A DNA stretch of 46,544 nucleotides from Candidatus Intestinimonas merdavium (GTDB taxonomy: Bacteria > Bacillota > Clostridia > Oscillospirales > Oscillospiraceae), in assembly GCA_019115785.1 (NCBI GenBank), contig DXCX01000047.1, positions 1 through 46,544 on the forward strand, given 5' to 3'. This document shows, piece by piece, positions 7,403-15,533 of this stretch. Numbering within the stretch: position 1 is the first letter of the stretch; each line of letters opens with the position of its first letter. The notes under the pieces are model-generated. The model had not been told where the DNA came from, did no database searches, and saw only the letters and a program-made list of their open reading frames with translations. Both the position numbers and the translations under genes were made by a program.

Positions 7403-8593
7403 ATGCTCACCAGTCTTGCCCTCATTTTTCTCGTCGGGATGACCTTGGGCTGGGTCTTCAGTCGGCTCCGGCTGCCCAGCCTTCTGGGAATGCTGCTCAC
7501 CGGTATTTTGCTGGGACCCTATGTCCTGAATCTGCTGGACGGCTCTATTTTGGGTATCTCCGCCGACCTCCGGCAGCTGGCCCTCATCATCATCCTCACC
7601 CGGGCCGGCCTCTCCCTCCAGGTGGACGACCTCAAAAAGGTGGGGCGTCCCGCCGTCCTCATGTGTTTCCTACCCGCCTGCTTTGAGGTGGCGGGGATGC
7701 TGCTGCTGGCCCCCGCGCTGCTGGGGATCTCCCTGCTGGACGCCGCCATTATGGGCGCTGTAGTGGCCGCCGTTTCCCCCGCCGTGGTGGTACCCCGGAT
7801 GCTCAAGCTCATGGAGGAGGGCTACGGCACCAACCATAGTATCCCCCAGCTCATTCTGGCCGGCGCCTCAGTGGACGACGTCTTTGTCATCGTCCTTTTC
7901 ACCTCCTTCACCGGTTTGGCCCAGGGGGGTACCCTCTCCCCCGCCACCTTCCTCCAGGTACCCGTCTCAGTGGTCGCCGGCCTTCTCTTCGGCGCCGTGG
8001 CCGGCGTCCTCTTTGGCGCCTTTTACCGCCGGTTCCACGTCCGGGACTCCGCCAAAGTGGTGGTGCTCCTCAGCCTGTCCTTTCTCTTCGTGGCCCTGGA
8101 AAGTGCCGTCAAGGGGACCATCCCCTTCTCTGGCCTTCTGGCCGTGATGAGCTGTGGAATCGCCCTCCAGCAGACCCGCCCGGAGGTGGCCCGCCGTCTG
8201 GCCGACAAGTATTCCAAGCTGTGGGTGGCCTCTGAGATCCTCCTCTTTGTTCTGGTAGGCGCCACCGTGGACATCTCCTACGCCCGCTCCGCCGGCGCCG
8301 CCGCTCTGGCCGTCATCCTGGGGGCGCTGGTCTTCCGTATGGCCGGGGTCTTCGTCTGCCTCCTGGGTACCGGACTCCCCCTCCGGGAGCGGCTCTTCGC
8401 CATGATCGCCTACACGCCAAAGGCCACCGTACAGGCCGCCATTGGCTCGGTGCCCCTTGCCATGGGCCTCCCCTGCGGTCAGCTGGTGCTGACAGTGGCG
8501 GTGCTGGCCATCCTGGTCACCGCCCCGCTGGGCGCCTTCGGCGTGGATATGACCTATCGCCGCCTCCTCACCCGGCAGATACCGGAGCAATGA
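7403..8593 (+). CDS. cation:proton antiporter (CPA family) under fluoride riboswitch
   Basis: A 396-residue polytopic membrane protein, with roughly twelve hydrophobic segments, of the sodium/hydrogen exchanger fold. Typical elements are GMTLGWVFSRLRLPSLLGMLLTG at the N-terminus (in parts), the conserved Asp pair in GASVDDVFVIVLFTSF (about residues 153-168), and FSGLLAVMSCGIAL and TPKATVQAAIGS near the end. The start at 7403 has GGAGG upstream. The gene is the only one behind the fluoride riboswitch. Antiporters of this family are a known minor class of fluoride-switch targets besides CrcB/Fluc and EriC-F. It may export fluoride itself or restore ion/pH balance during fluoride stress; the sequence does not decide between these. 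Confidence 0.87.
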   Translation: MLTSLALIFLVGMTLGWVFSRLRLPSLLGMLLTGILLGPYVLNLLDGSILGISADLRQLALIIILTRAGLSLQVDDLKKVGRPAVLMCFLPACFEVAGMLLLAPALLGISLLDAAIMGAVVAAVSPAVVVPRMLKLMEEGYGTNHSIPQLILAGASVDDVFVIVLFTSFTGLAQGGTLSPATFLQVPVSVVAGLLFGAVAGVLFGAFYRRFHVRDSAKVVVLLSLSFLFVALESAVKGTIPFSGLLAVMSCGIALQQTRPEVARRLADKYSKLWVASEILLFVLVGATVDISYARSAGAAALAVILGALVFRMAGVFVCLLGTGLPLRERLFAMIAYTPKATVQAAIGSVPLAMGLPCGQLVLTVAVLAILVTAPLGAFGVDMTYRRLLTRQIPEQ

Positions 8594-8596
8594 GCA

Positions 8597-8635
8597 AAAA
8601 CCGCGGGCCCCCACCCATGGGGACCCGCGGTTTTC
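8597..8635. terminator. bidirectional terminator between antiporter and greA
   Basis: A long G/C stem (CCGCGGGCCCCCA with GGGGACCCGCGG) is flanked by AAAA on the left and TTTT on the right. It can stop transcription from both convergent genes. Confidence 0.85.
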
Positions 8636-8636
8636 T

Positions 8637-9140
8637 TTAATAGCTGTTGAGGGGGACGGAGCCATCGTCCTGGGCCTTTTCAATGGTCCGGATGACCACG
8701 TCATAGCCATAGCCCTCGTTGACCTGGATATGGACCCGGTCGCCGGCCTTTTTGCCCAGCAGGGCCTTCCCCACCGGGGACTCCTTGCTGATGAGACCAT
8801 GGAGGGCGTCCTGACACATGGTGGTGACCACCTGATAGGTCTCCGTCTCATCGTCCTCCTCCAGGTAGACCGTCACCTTGTCATAGAGGCCCACCGCGTC
8901 GCTGGCCGAGGTGTCCGACACCACCACCGCCGTCTTAATCATATTCTCCAGGAAGCGGATGCGGCCCTCGTTGCGGTTTTTCTCCTGCTTGGCGGCCTTG
9001 TACTCAAAGTTCTCGCTTAGATCGCCGAAGCCACGGGCCTCCTTCACAGCCTCCAGGAGCTTGGGCCGTAGGGTGATCCGGCGATAGTCCAGCTCCTCCT
9101 TCATCATCTGAATGTCCTTTTGGGTCAGTTCATTGTGCAT
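8637..9140 (-). CDS. greA: transcription elongation factor GreA
   Basis: A 167-residue protein, of usual GreA length. The N-terminal coiled-coil has LTQKDIQMMKEELDYRR, the tip carries the acidic residues of GDLSENFEYKAAKQEKNRNE (about residues 38-57), and the C-terminal FKBP-like domain has ISKESPVGKALLGKKAGD. GreA enters the RNA polymerase secondary channel and stimulates cleavage of backtracked RNA. It lies 12 bases behind an XRE-type regulator and is probably co-transcribed with it. Confidence 0.95.
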   Translation of the reverse strand: MHNELTQKDIQMMKEELDYRRITLRPKLLEAVKEARGFGDLSENFEYKAAKQEKNRNEGRIRFLENMIKTAVVVSDTSASDAVGLYDKVTVYLEEDDETETYQVVTTMCQDALHGLISKESPVGKALLGKKAGDRVHIQVNEGYGYDVVIRTIEKAQDDGSVPLNSY

Positions 9141-9152
9141 ACGCCCTCCGCC

Positions 9153-9599
9153 TCACTTCTTACCCAGCTCTTTCCGTACCGCCTGGGCGATGACAGCCTG
9201 GCCCTCAGGGGACTTGAGTACGTCCAGCACAATGCCCCGCAGCAGCTCCTGGACCGACTTGCTGGCCAGCATAGCGTCCAGCATCCCGCCCTGGATGGAC
9301 TCGGGCGCCTTGGGTTTAGGTGCCGGCTTGGGTACAAAGACCGGCTCCTCATCGCGGAAGGCGGCGGCGTCCATCCAGTCCTCCTGACGGGTACGGTCGC
9401 TGCTCTCTCCCCGGAGATAAAAGACGGAGACCCCAAAGTAGGCGGCGATCTTCTCCTGCTGCTCCTTGGTGGGGGTCTGCCGTCCCGTCTCAAATTTTTC
9501 AGCGGCTCCCTTGGGGAGCCCCAGCGCGGCGGAGAGGGCGGGACGGCTCATTCCCCGCTCATTGCGCAGCTCCTCGATCCGCTGTCCCAGCGTGACCAT
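9153..9599 (-). CDS. XRE-family HTH transcriptional regulator
   Basis: A 148-residue protein. An N-terminal helix-turn-helix occupies residues about 5-60 (LGQRIEELRNERGMSRPALS, then GAAEKFETGRQTPTKEQQEKIAAYFGVSVFYL). A Pro/Lys-rich linker (PKPAPKPKAPE) follows. The C-terminal 50 residues are predicted helical (MLDAMLASKSVQELLRGIVL) and may mediate oligomerisation. The start at 9599 is set by AAGGAGG. It is the first gene ahead of greA, a pairing that would make greA transcription depend on this regulator's promoter. Targets are unknown. Confidence 0.85.
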   Translation of the reverse strand: MVTLGQRIEELRNERGMSRPALSAALGLPKGAAEKFETGRQTPTKEQQEKIAAYFGVSVFYLRGESSDRTRQEDWMDAAAFRDEEPVFVPKPAPKPKAPESIQGGMLDAMLASKSVQELLRGIVLDVLKSPEGQAVIAQAVRKELGKK

Positions 9600-9639
9600 A
9601 AAAACGACCTCCTTGGGTGGTTCCCGATTCGATGGTTTG

Positions 9640-9648
9640 ATTATACCA
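9640..9648 (-). promoter_or_regulatory. extended -10 promoter of XRE-greA
   Basis: On the minus strand TGGTATAAT gives a perfect -10 with an extended TG element. No good -35 is present at 17 bases. The start codon lies about 40 bases downstream. Confidence 0.6.
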
Positions 9649-9717
9649 CACCCGTCAAGCCAAGGGCCCTTTTTCCCGCTGGGCCACAACTGTCCCCTCG
9701 CCAAACGGGCCTTCCTG

Positions 9718-9726
9718 TGTTATACT
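9718..9726 (+). promoter_or_regulatory. extended -10 promoter of GH13 fusion gene
   Basis: TGTTATACT is an extended -10 element 65 bases ahead of the chosen ATG. No convincing -35 is visible. Confidence 0.5.
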
Positions 9727-9790
9727 GAGAGTGCCGGCACCGCCGGCGTGAGTAAGCCCCTTGAGGGCGCAGATTGGAGCGTATGGATCT

Positions 9791-11914
9791 ATGGAGCACT
9801 GGGTCAACAGCGCGGTCTTTTATCATATCTATCCTCTGGGCTTCTGCGGCTGCCCGGAGTACAATCCCGGCGGAGAACCTGTGCACACTCTGGGTAAGCT
9901 GCGGGACTGGATTCCCCACCTCAAGGACCTGGGGGTGAACGCCCTCTATCTGGGGCCGGTGTGTCAGTCGGTCAAGCACGGCTACGATACCACCGACTAC
10001 TACCAGATCGACTGCCGCCTGGGGGATATGGACTCCTTCGCCGCCCTGTGCGACACCCTCCATGAAAACGGTATCCGGGTGGTGCTGGACGGCGTCTTCA
10101 ACCACGTAGGCCGCGGCTTCTGGGCCTTCCGCGATGTCCAGGAGAAGGGCCAGGCCTCCCCCTACTGCGGCTGGTTCCAGAACCTGAACTTCGGCGGCGG
10201 CTCCCCCATGGGGGACCCCTTCTGGTATGAGTCCTGGGGGGGCCATTACGAGCTGGTAAAGCTCAACCTCCGCAACCCGGAGGTCCGGGACCACCTGCTG
10301 GGGGCGGTTGGCATGTGGATGGACCGCTTCCACATCGACGGCCTCCGGCTGGACGCCGCCGACTGTGTGGACTTCGACTTCTTCCGGGCCCTCAAGCACT
10401 ACACCAAGTCACGGGACCCGGAGTTCTGGCTCATGGGGGAGATCATCCACGGGGACTATGCCCGCTGGGCCAACCCGGAGATGCTGGACTCGGTGACCAA
10501 CTACGAGTGCTGGAAGGGCAACTGGTCGGCCCACAACTCCAAAAACTATTTTGAGATCGCCCACTCCCTCAACCGCCAGTTTGGCCCCGGCGGCATTTAC
10601 CGGGGGCTGTGCCTTTATAACTTCACTGAAAACCACGACGTGGACCGTCTGGCCAGCACCCTTACCGACCCCGCCCTGCTGGAGAACGTCTACACCCTCC
10701 TCTACACCATGCCCGGCGTGCCCTCCATCTACTATGGCGGCGAGTGGGCCATCGAGGGCAAGCGCACCCCCCATTCCGATGTGGCGCTGCGGCCCTGCCT
10801 GGAGCTGAGTGAGATGGCCAAGCGGGACCAGGGCCTGTGCCGCCACCTCTCCACCCTCTCCCGCATCCGCCGGGCCTTTCCCGCCCTGGCCATAGGCGAC
10901 TATGAGAATATCGTCATCAAAAACGAACAGCTGATCTTCCGCCGGGCTACCCCGGAGCAGCGGATCTACGTCCTCTTCAATCTCTCCCACCAGGAGTTTG
11001 GCCTGGAGTTCCGCCACAATGAGCCGGTGCTTCAGGATGTGCTCAACGGAGATGAGATCTATCACAACGACGGCGGCCGGACCTGGCTGGTCATGCCCCC
11101 CTGCTCGGCCAAGATCCTGGTGGGCGCCCCCGACCGCTTCACCTGGGCAGCGGTGGAACATGAGTCCATGACCATCCCGCCCCAGGCCCCGGCTGAACCG
11201 GAGAAGCCGGAAGCCCCCGTCCCCCAGGCCGAGACACCTGCGCCGGAGCCCGCGCCCCAACCGGAGCCGCCTGTCTCACAGCCGGCCCCCTCCCCCGAAC
11301 AGCCAGCCCCCCGAACCGATGCCGGCCAGGTGCTGGTGCTCCTGGCCCACCCCGGCAGGGACAGCCTCAACGCCGCCATGGCCCAAGCGGCGGCCGACGC
11401 CCTCCGGGCCAACGGCTACGGCGTCTGGCTCCACGATCTGTGCGCGGAGGGCTTTGATCCGGTGATGCCGGCCGCCGAGGCCTCCGGAGCCCCCACCCAG
11501 GACCCCCTTGTCCTCCAATACCAGCAGGAGCTGGCCAAAGCTGACGGTATCGTGGTGATCCACCCCAACTGGTGGGGACAGCCGCCCGCCATCCTCACCG
11601 GCTGGCTGGACCGGGTCCTGCGGGAGAGAGTGGCCTATGCCCTCCCCAAAGCCGGTGAGGAGCCGGCTCCCCTCCTGAAGGCCAGGGCCGCTCTGGTCTT
11701 CAACACCTCCAATACCCCCGCGCCGGTGGAGGACGCCGCCTACGGAGATCCCCTCCAGCGCATCTGGCAAAACTGCGTTTTCGGCCTGCTGGCCCTCCCC
11801 GCCTTCGACCGCTGCATCTTCCGCCCGGTGTCGGGGAGCACACCGGAGATGCGCACCGGCTGGCTGGGCGAGGTGGCCTCCATGGTCTCCGCCTATTTCC
11901 CCAAAATGCGCTGA
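9791..11914 (+). CDS. fusion of GH13 glycoside hydrolase and flavodoxin-fold NAD(P)H reductase
   Basis: A 707-residue two-domain protein. Residues 1 to about 455 form a GH13 alpha-amylase-type enzyme. It has FYHIYPLGFCG, the metal/substrate motif DGVFNH, nucleophile Asp188 in GLRLDAAD, acid/base Glu217 in LMGEIIHGD and Asp283 in TENHDVDR, so the triad is complete. Residues about 460-510 are a Pro/Glu/Ala-rich linker. Residues about 512-707 resemble Flavodoxin_2 NAD(P)H:quinone reductases: VLVLLAHPGRDSLNAAMAQA near the start and VIHPNWWGQPPAILTGWLDR in the middle. No signal peptide is seen, so it is probably cytoplasmic. The fusion is unusual because the two activities have no obvious shared substrate. 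ATG at 9791 was preferred; an in-frame TTG at 9761 lacks a ribosome site. Confidence 0.9.
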   Translation: MEHWVNSAVFYHIYPLGFCGCPEYNPGGEPVHTLGKLRDWIPHLKDLGVNALYLGPVCQSVKHGYDTTDYYQIDCRLGDMDSFAALCDTLHENGIRVVLDGVFNHVGRGFWAFRDVQEKGQASPYCGWFQNLNFGGGSPMGDPFWYESWGGHYELVKLNLRNPEVRDHLLGAVGMWMDRFHIDGLRLDAADCVDFDFFRALKHYTKSRDPEFWLMGEIIHGDYARWANPEMLDSVTNYECWKGNWSAHNSKNYFEIAHSLNRQFGPGGIYRGLCLYNFTENHDVDRLASTLTDPALLENVYTLLYTMPGVPSIYYGGEWAIEGKRTPHSDVALRPCLELSEMAKRDQGLCRHLSTLSRIRRAFPALAIGDYENIVIKNEQLIFRRATPEQRIYVLFNLSHQEFGLEFRHNEPVLQDVLNGDEIYHNDGGRTWLVMPPCSAKILVGAPDRFTWAAVEHESMTIPPQAPAEPEKPEAPVPQAETPAPEPAPQPEPPVSQPAPSPEQPAPRTDAGQVLVLLAHPGRDSLNAAMAQAAADALRANGYGVWLHDLCAEGFDPVMPAAEASGAPTQDPLVLQYQQELAKADGIVVIHPNWWGQPPAILTGWLDRVLRERVAYALPKAGEEPAPLLKARAALVFNTSNTPAPVEDAAYGDPLQRIWQNCVFGLLALPAFDRCIFRPVSGSTPEMRTGWLGEVASMVSAYFPKMR

Positions 11915-11950
11915 CAATACAGGCTTCCGGCAAGCCCCGGCAGCCAAAGA

Positions 11951-11989
11951 AAAAAGCCGTAAGTCCGGGACCCGGACTTACGGCTTTTT
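11951..11989. terminator. bidirectional terminator between GH13 fusion and ridA-like gene
   Basis: A 19-base-pair stem (AAAAAGCCGTAAGTCCGGG with its complement) flanked by A5 and T5 can stop both converging transcripts. Confidence 0.9.
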
Positions 11990-11998
11990 GGCAAGCGC

Positions 11999-12376
11999 TT
12001 ATTCTTTGACCGCGATGGCCTCGATCTCGATCTTGGCGCTCTTGGGCAGGGCGGCCACGGCGAAGCAGGAGCGGGCGGGGCAGGGCTGGGGGAAGGCGGC
12101 GGCGTAGACCTCATTCACCGCGGCAAAGTCGGCAATATCGGCCAGGAAGATGGTGGTTTTGACCACCTTCTCCATGGAGCTGCCGGCGGCCTCCAGCACG
12201 GCCTTCACGTTGGCCAGGGACTGCTTGGCCTGAGCGGCCACATCCTCGGGCATGGCGCCGGTGGCGGGGTCAATGGGCAGCTGGCCGGACACAAAGACCA
12301 GGCCCTCGGCGGCAATGCCCTGGGAGTAGGGGCCGATGGCGGCGGGCGCCTGATCCGTCACAACGGGAGTTTTCAT
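11999..12376 (-). CDS. ridA: RidA-family enamine/imine deaminase
   Basis: A 125-residue YjgF/YER057c/UK114 protein. Landmarks are APAAIGPYSQG (residues about 10-20), VFVSGQLPIDPATG, the LANVKAVLEAAG helix and the catalytic Arg in PARSCFAVAALP with the closing IEIEAIAV. RidA hydrolyses reactive 2-aminoacrylate and other enamines made by PLP enzymes. The start at 12376 has GGAGG upstream and a strong promoter. It diverges from a YheO/DauR-type regulator at 12534, a pairing seen elsewhere around amino-acid catabolism genes. Confidence 0.93.
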   Translation of the reverse strand: MKTPVVTDQAPAAIGPYSQGIAAEGLVFVSGQLPIDPATGAMPEDVAAQAKQSLANVKAVLEAAGSSMEKVVKTTIFLADIADFAAVNEVYAAAFPQPCPARSCFAVAALPKSAKIEIEAIAVKE

Positions 12377-12410
12377 TATGGATCGCCTCCAATAAATTTT
12401 TATCATCTTG

Positions 12411-12439
12411 ATTATAATTTCTTAAATCTGGTTTGTCAA
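12411..12439 (-). promoter_or_regulatory. consensus promoter of ridA
   Basis: On the minus strand a perfect TTGACA (12434-12439) and perfect TATAAT (12411-12416) are separated by 17 bases. Such a consensus promoter next to a divergent regulator suggests that the regulator represses it. Confidence 0.85.
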
Positions 12440-12533
12440 CCCGGTTTTCTCATTGTGCTTTTGCCGCTTCCGGTATAAAATAGTGTCTGCTGAATCAATG
12501 GCGCGGCATTGCCGCTGGAAAGGAGGGCGCGCC

Positions 12534-13190
12534 ATGAGCAACCGGAGCAGGCTGGAGCGGTATCTCCCCATCGCGGCCTTTCTCAGCGCTGTGTGTGGCA
12601 AGCACTATGAGGTCATTCTTCACGATGTCTCCGACCCGGAGGCGTCGGTGGTAGCCATTTTCAACGGCCATCTCAGCGGTCGGAAGGTGGGTGACCCCAT
12701 GACAGAATTGGCCCGGAGCCTGGTGCGGGAGGAGGTTTATCGCCACCAAGACTTTATCGCCAATTATGAGGGCCGGACCCGCAGTGGAAAGCGGTTCGTC
12801 TCCTCCACCTATTTTATTAAGGAAGAGGGGGTTCTGCTGGGCCTCATCTGTGTCAACCATGACGTCTCCGACCTCACCGCCATGGCCAGCCACCTTCAAA
12901 ATCTGCTCTCCGCCTTCTCGGTCCCCGGTCAGGCGCCAGCCCAGCCCCCCTATACCGAGGAGCTGGATGACTCTATCCCGGAGCTCTCCACCACCCTTAT
13001 CCACAACACAGTCCTCCGGCAGGGGGTCCCCGCCGGGCGCATGACCAGTGTAGAAAAGGAAGCCCTCATCGAGGCTCTGGAGCGCCAGGGCGTCTTCTCC
13101 ACCAAGGGGGCGGTGGGGCAGGTGGCCCGGGAGCTGGAGATCTCCGAACCCACCGTCTACCGCTACCTCCGCCGCATCCGCAGCCGCTGA
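12534..13190 (+). CDS. YheO/DauR-like transcriptional regulator (PAS-like + HTH)
   Basis: A 218-residue protein. The N-terminal YheO-like PAS domain spans about residues 8-130, with FLSAVCGKHYEVILHDVSDP and the core of SGKRFVSSTYFIKEEGVLLG LICVNHDVSDL (two adjacent blocks). The C-terminal DauR-type HTH has SVEKEALIEALERQGVFSTK and ends with ELEISEPTVYRYLRRIRSR (about residues 172-218). DauR represses D-arginine catabolism in Pseudomonas; related proteins sense small amino-acid-derived ligands. AAAGGAGG precedes the ATG at 12534. It is divergent from ridA and shares a 157-base intergenic region, so ridA is the likeliest target, by inference. Confidence 0.88.
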   Translation: MSNRSRLERYLPIAAFLSAVCGKHYEVILHDVSDPEASVVAIFNGHLSGRKVGDPMTELARSLVREEVYRHQDFIANYEGRTRSGKRFVSSTYFIKEEGVLLGLICVNHDVSDLTAMASHLQNLLSAFSVPGQAPAQPPYTEELDDSIPELSTTLIHNTVLRQGVPAGRMTSVEKEALIEALERQGVFSTKGAVGQVARELEISEPTVYRYLRRIRSR

Positions 13191-13194
13191 GGGC

Positions 13195-13246
13195 AAAAAT
13201 GCCGTTCCTCACCGGGGCCTCCGGCCCGGCGAGGAACGGCATTTTT
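13195..13246. terminator. bidirectional terminator between regulator and NSS transporter
   Basis: A 16-base-pair stem starting AAAAATGCCGTTCCTC and ending with its complement and T5, with a G/C-rich loop that can fold further. It reaches into the stop codon of the transporter. Confidence 0.88.
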
Positions 13247-14640
13247 CACTGTAAGAAAAACTTTTCCCGATAGCCCAGCACAAAGATGGCCAGGACGATG
13301 AGGGGCAGGATAAAGGTGAAGTAGAAGCGCAGCTTGGAGGGGAACCGGATGCCCTCTCCCTGGTCGGCCTCCCGCAGGAAGTTCTCGTAGCCCCAGGCGT
13401 ACTTTTTGGAGACCACGCAGAAGAGCAGATAGAGCAGAGAGCCCAGGGGCAGCAGGTTTTGGGAGACGATGAAGTCCTCCAGGTCCAGCACGCCGGTACC
13501 CGAGCCAAAGGGCTGGAAGCCGGAGAGGACATTGAAGCCCAGCAGGCAGGGCAGGCTGAGCACAAAGATGAGGACCAGGTTGGTCCACACCGCCCTTTTC
13601 CGGGATACCTGCCACTTGTCCATCCAGCAGGAGATGATGTTCTCAAAGACAGCGGTGACGGTGCTCATGGCGGCAAAGGACATAAATACAAAGAAGAGGG
13701 CCCCCCACAGCCGGCCGCCGGGCATCTCATTGAAGATGTTGGGCAGGGTGACAAAGATGAGGTTGGGGCCGGCATCGGGCTGCACGCCAAAGGCGAAGGC
13801 GGAGGGGAAAATGATGAGACCGGAGACAAAGGCCACGCAGGTGTCCAGCACTGTGATGTTGATGACCTCACCCATGAGACTGCGCTCCCGGCCGATGTAA
13901 CTTCCGAAGATGGCCATGGCGCCGATGCCCAGGCTCAGGGTGAAAAAGGCCTGACCCATGGCAGCGTAGACGGCCTCACCCAGCCGCAAATTTCCATTGG
14001 CGTCATAGAGCAGATTCTGGAAGTTGGGACGCAGGTAAAACTCCAGGCCGGCGGCGGCGCCGGGCAGGGTGATGGCCCGGATGGCCAACACCACCATCAG
14101 AACCAGCAGGCAGAGCATCATGGCCTTGTTGATCTTCTCCACACCGTTTTTCAGTCCCCGGCTGCACACCAGCATGCCCAGGACCACCACCACGGCCACA
14201 AAGATGGTCTGGATCACCGGGTCGGCGGTGACGGCACCGAACTCAGCCCCCACACCGGCGGTGTCCAGGCCCACAAAATCCCCCTTGAGCATCTTGATGA
14301 AGTACAGAATGAGCCAGCCGGCGATGGTGGTGTAGTACATCATGAGCAGGTAGTTGCCCGCCATGCCAAACCAGCCGTACCAGTGCCACTTGGTCCCTTT
14401 GGGCTCCAGCTCCTGGAAGGAGCAGAGGATGCTCTTCTGGCTGGCCCGGCCCACAGAAAACTCCATGACCATGATGGGAAGACCCATAATGACCAGGAAA
14501 AACAGATACACCAACACAAAGGCCGCGCCGCCGTACTGGCCAACGATATAGGGAAAGCGCCAGACATTGCCCAGTCCGATGGCACAGCCGGCCGAAATCA
14601 GGATGAATCCCAGCCGGGACGAAAACTTTTCTCTCTCCAA
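13246..14640 (-). CDS. sodium-dependent transporter (NSS/SNF family)
   Basis: A 464-residue protein with about eleven to twelve membrane segments. The N-terminal sodium-binding motif SAGCAIGLGNVWRFPYIVG (about residues 16-34) is diagnostic of neurotransmitter:sodium symporters, which import amino acids or amines with Na+. The 4-residue region around MMYYTTIAGW, the SLGIGAMAIFGSYIG helix and the MSFAAMSTVTAVFEN helix also fit. I chose TTG at 14640 because GGAGG lies nine bases upstream; a GTG at 14685 has no such site. The gene follows rnc after a long hairpin and may be the last gene of that operon or have a separate transcript. The substrate is unknown. Confidence 0.9.
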   Translation of the reverse strand: MEREKFSSRLGFILISAGCAIGLGNVWRFPYIVGQYGGAAFVLVYLFFLVIMGLPIMVMEFSVGRASQKSILCSFQELEPKGTKWHWYGWFGMAGNYLLMMYYTTIAGWLILYFIKMLKGDFVGLDTAGVGAEFGAVTADPVIQTIFVAVVVVLGMLVCSRGLKNGVEKINKAMMLCLLVLMVVLAIRAITLPGAAAGLEFYLRPNFQNLLYDANGNLRLGEAVYAAMGQAFFTLSLGIGAMAIFGSYIGRERSLMGEVINITVLDTCVAFVSGLIIFPSAFAFGVQPDAGPNLIFVTLPNIFNEMPGGRLWGALFFVFMSFAAMSTVTAVFENIISCWMDKWQVSRKRAVWTNLVLIFVLSLPCLLGFNVLSGFQPFGSGTGVLDLEDFIVSQNLLPLGSLLYLLFCVVSKKYAWGYENFLREADQGEGIRFPSKLRFYFTFILPLIVLAIFVLGYREKFFLQ

Positions 14641-14700
14641 AACGTTGTTCCTCCAATTTCTCAAACAAATGGGATGTTTTTCCACCTATGAGACGACGGG

Positions 14701-14758
14701 GCGTCGAGAGCGCCGGTCAGGTGGGAGGGTATCCTCCCACGTCCGGCGTCCTCGACGG
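14701..14758 (-). other. long imperfect hairpin between rnc and the NSS transporter gene
   Basis: The arms 14702-14708, 14711-14716 and 14721-14728 pair with 14751-14757, 14743-14748 and 14733-14740. The result is a nearly continuous stem of over 20 base pairs closed by a GTAT loop. There is no T-run on the minus strand, so it is not a standard terminator. It lies directly behind the gene for RNase III, whose substrates are such stems. Confidence 0.7.
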
Positions 14759-14782
14759 CCCGCCCGCTCTCACATGATCGGC

Positions 14783-15466
14783 TCAGCCCTCCGCCTTGAG
14801 CTTGGCCATGGCGGCCTTGGCGGCGTTCTGCTCAGCCTCTTTTTTGCTGCGGCCCTCACCGGCGCCGATGGGCTGTCCGTTCAGATCCACCTCCACAGAG
14901 AAGACCTTGGCGTGGTCAGGCCCGCTCTCACCCATGAGACGGTAGCTCAGCACACGGCCGCTCTCCCGCTGTACCAGCTCTTGAAGGGCGGTCTTGAAGT
15001 CCCGGACCGCCCCCTCCTGCTCCCGCTCGTTGTTGGTCAGGATGAAGTTGGTGATGAGTTTTCGGGCGGAACCAATGCCGCCGTCCAGGTATACGGCGGC
15101 GATCACCGCCTCCACCGCGTCGGCCTGGATGGAGGGCCGCCGCCGGCCGCCGCCGGCGTCCTCTCCCCTGCCAAGCTTGAGGTACTGACCCAGCTCCAGC
15201 TGTGCCGCCACCTCCACCAGACTGTCCTCGCACACCAGTGCCGCCCGGGTTCTGGTGAGCTCTCCCTCAGGCATATCCGGGTGGGTGCGGTAGAGATGAT
15301 CTGCTACCACCATCCCCAGCACAGAGTCGCCCAAAAACTCCAGCCGCTCGTTGCTGGTCTCTCCCCGGCTCTTGTTCTCGTTGGCGTAGGAGCTGTGGGT
15401 CAGAGCGTTTTCCAGCAGTCCCCGGTCCCGAAAGGTATAGCCCAGCTTTTCTTCCAGTTTTTCCAT
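14783..15466 (-). CDS. rnc: ribonuclease III
   Basis: A 227-residue double-strand-specific endoribonuclease that processes rRNA and some mRNAs. The signature NERLEFLGDSVLG lies at about residues 40-52 with the catalytic Glu and Asp. The second acidic cluster is in ADAVEAVIAAVYLDGG (about residues 115-130). The C-terminal dsRNA-binding domain begins with DFKTALQELVQ and ends GEGRSKKEAEQNAAKAAMAKL. GAGGAGG precedes the ATG at 15466. It is downstream of acpP, as is usual in Firmicutes. Confidence 0.97.
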   Translation of the reverse strand: MEKLEEKLGYTFRDRGLLENALTHSSYANENKSRGETSNERLEFLGDSVLGMVVADHLYRTHPDMPEGELTRTRAALVCEDSLVEVAAQLELGQYLKLGRGEDAGGGRRRPSIQADAVEAVIAAVYLDGGIGSARKLITNFILTNNEREQEGAVRDFKTALQELVQRESGRVLSYRLMGESGPDHAKVFSVEVDLNGQPIGAGEGRSKKEAEQNAAKAAMAKLKAEG

Positions 15467-15494
15467 GTCCGTTCCACCTCCTCATACGCAAAGA

Positions 15495-15519
15495 GAGGCC
15501 CCGCCGCAGCGGGGCCCTC
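15495..15519 (-). terminator. GC hairpin between acpP and rnc
   Basis: The stem GGCCCCGC (15497-15504) pairs with GCGGGGCC (15509-15516). On the minus strand it is followed by a short pyrimidine run TCTCTTT, which might give partial termination between acpP and rnc or stabilise the abundant acpP message. Confidence 0.55.
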
Positions 15520-15533
15520 CCAGTAACGTCTGC

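Noticed and set aside
14641..14685. Longer N-terminus for the NSS transporter from GTG at 14685
   Set aside because: No Shine-Dalgarno site precedes it, whereas GGAGG lies nine bases before the TTG at 14640, and the family's N-terminus starts just before the first helix.
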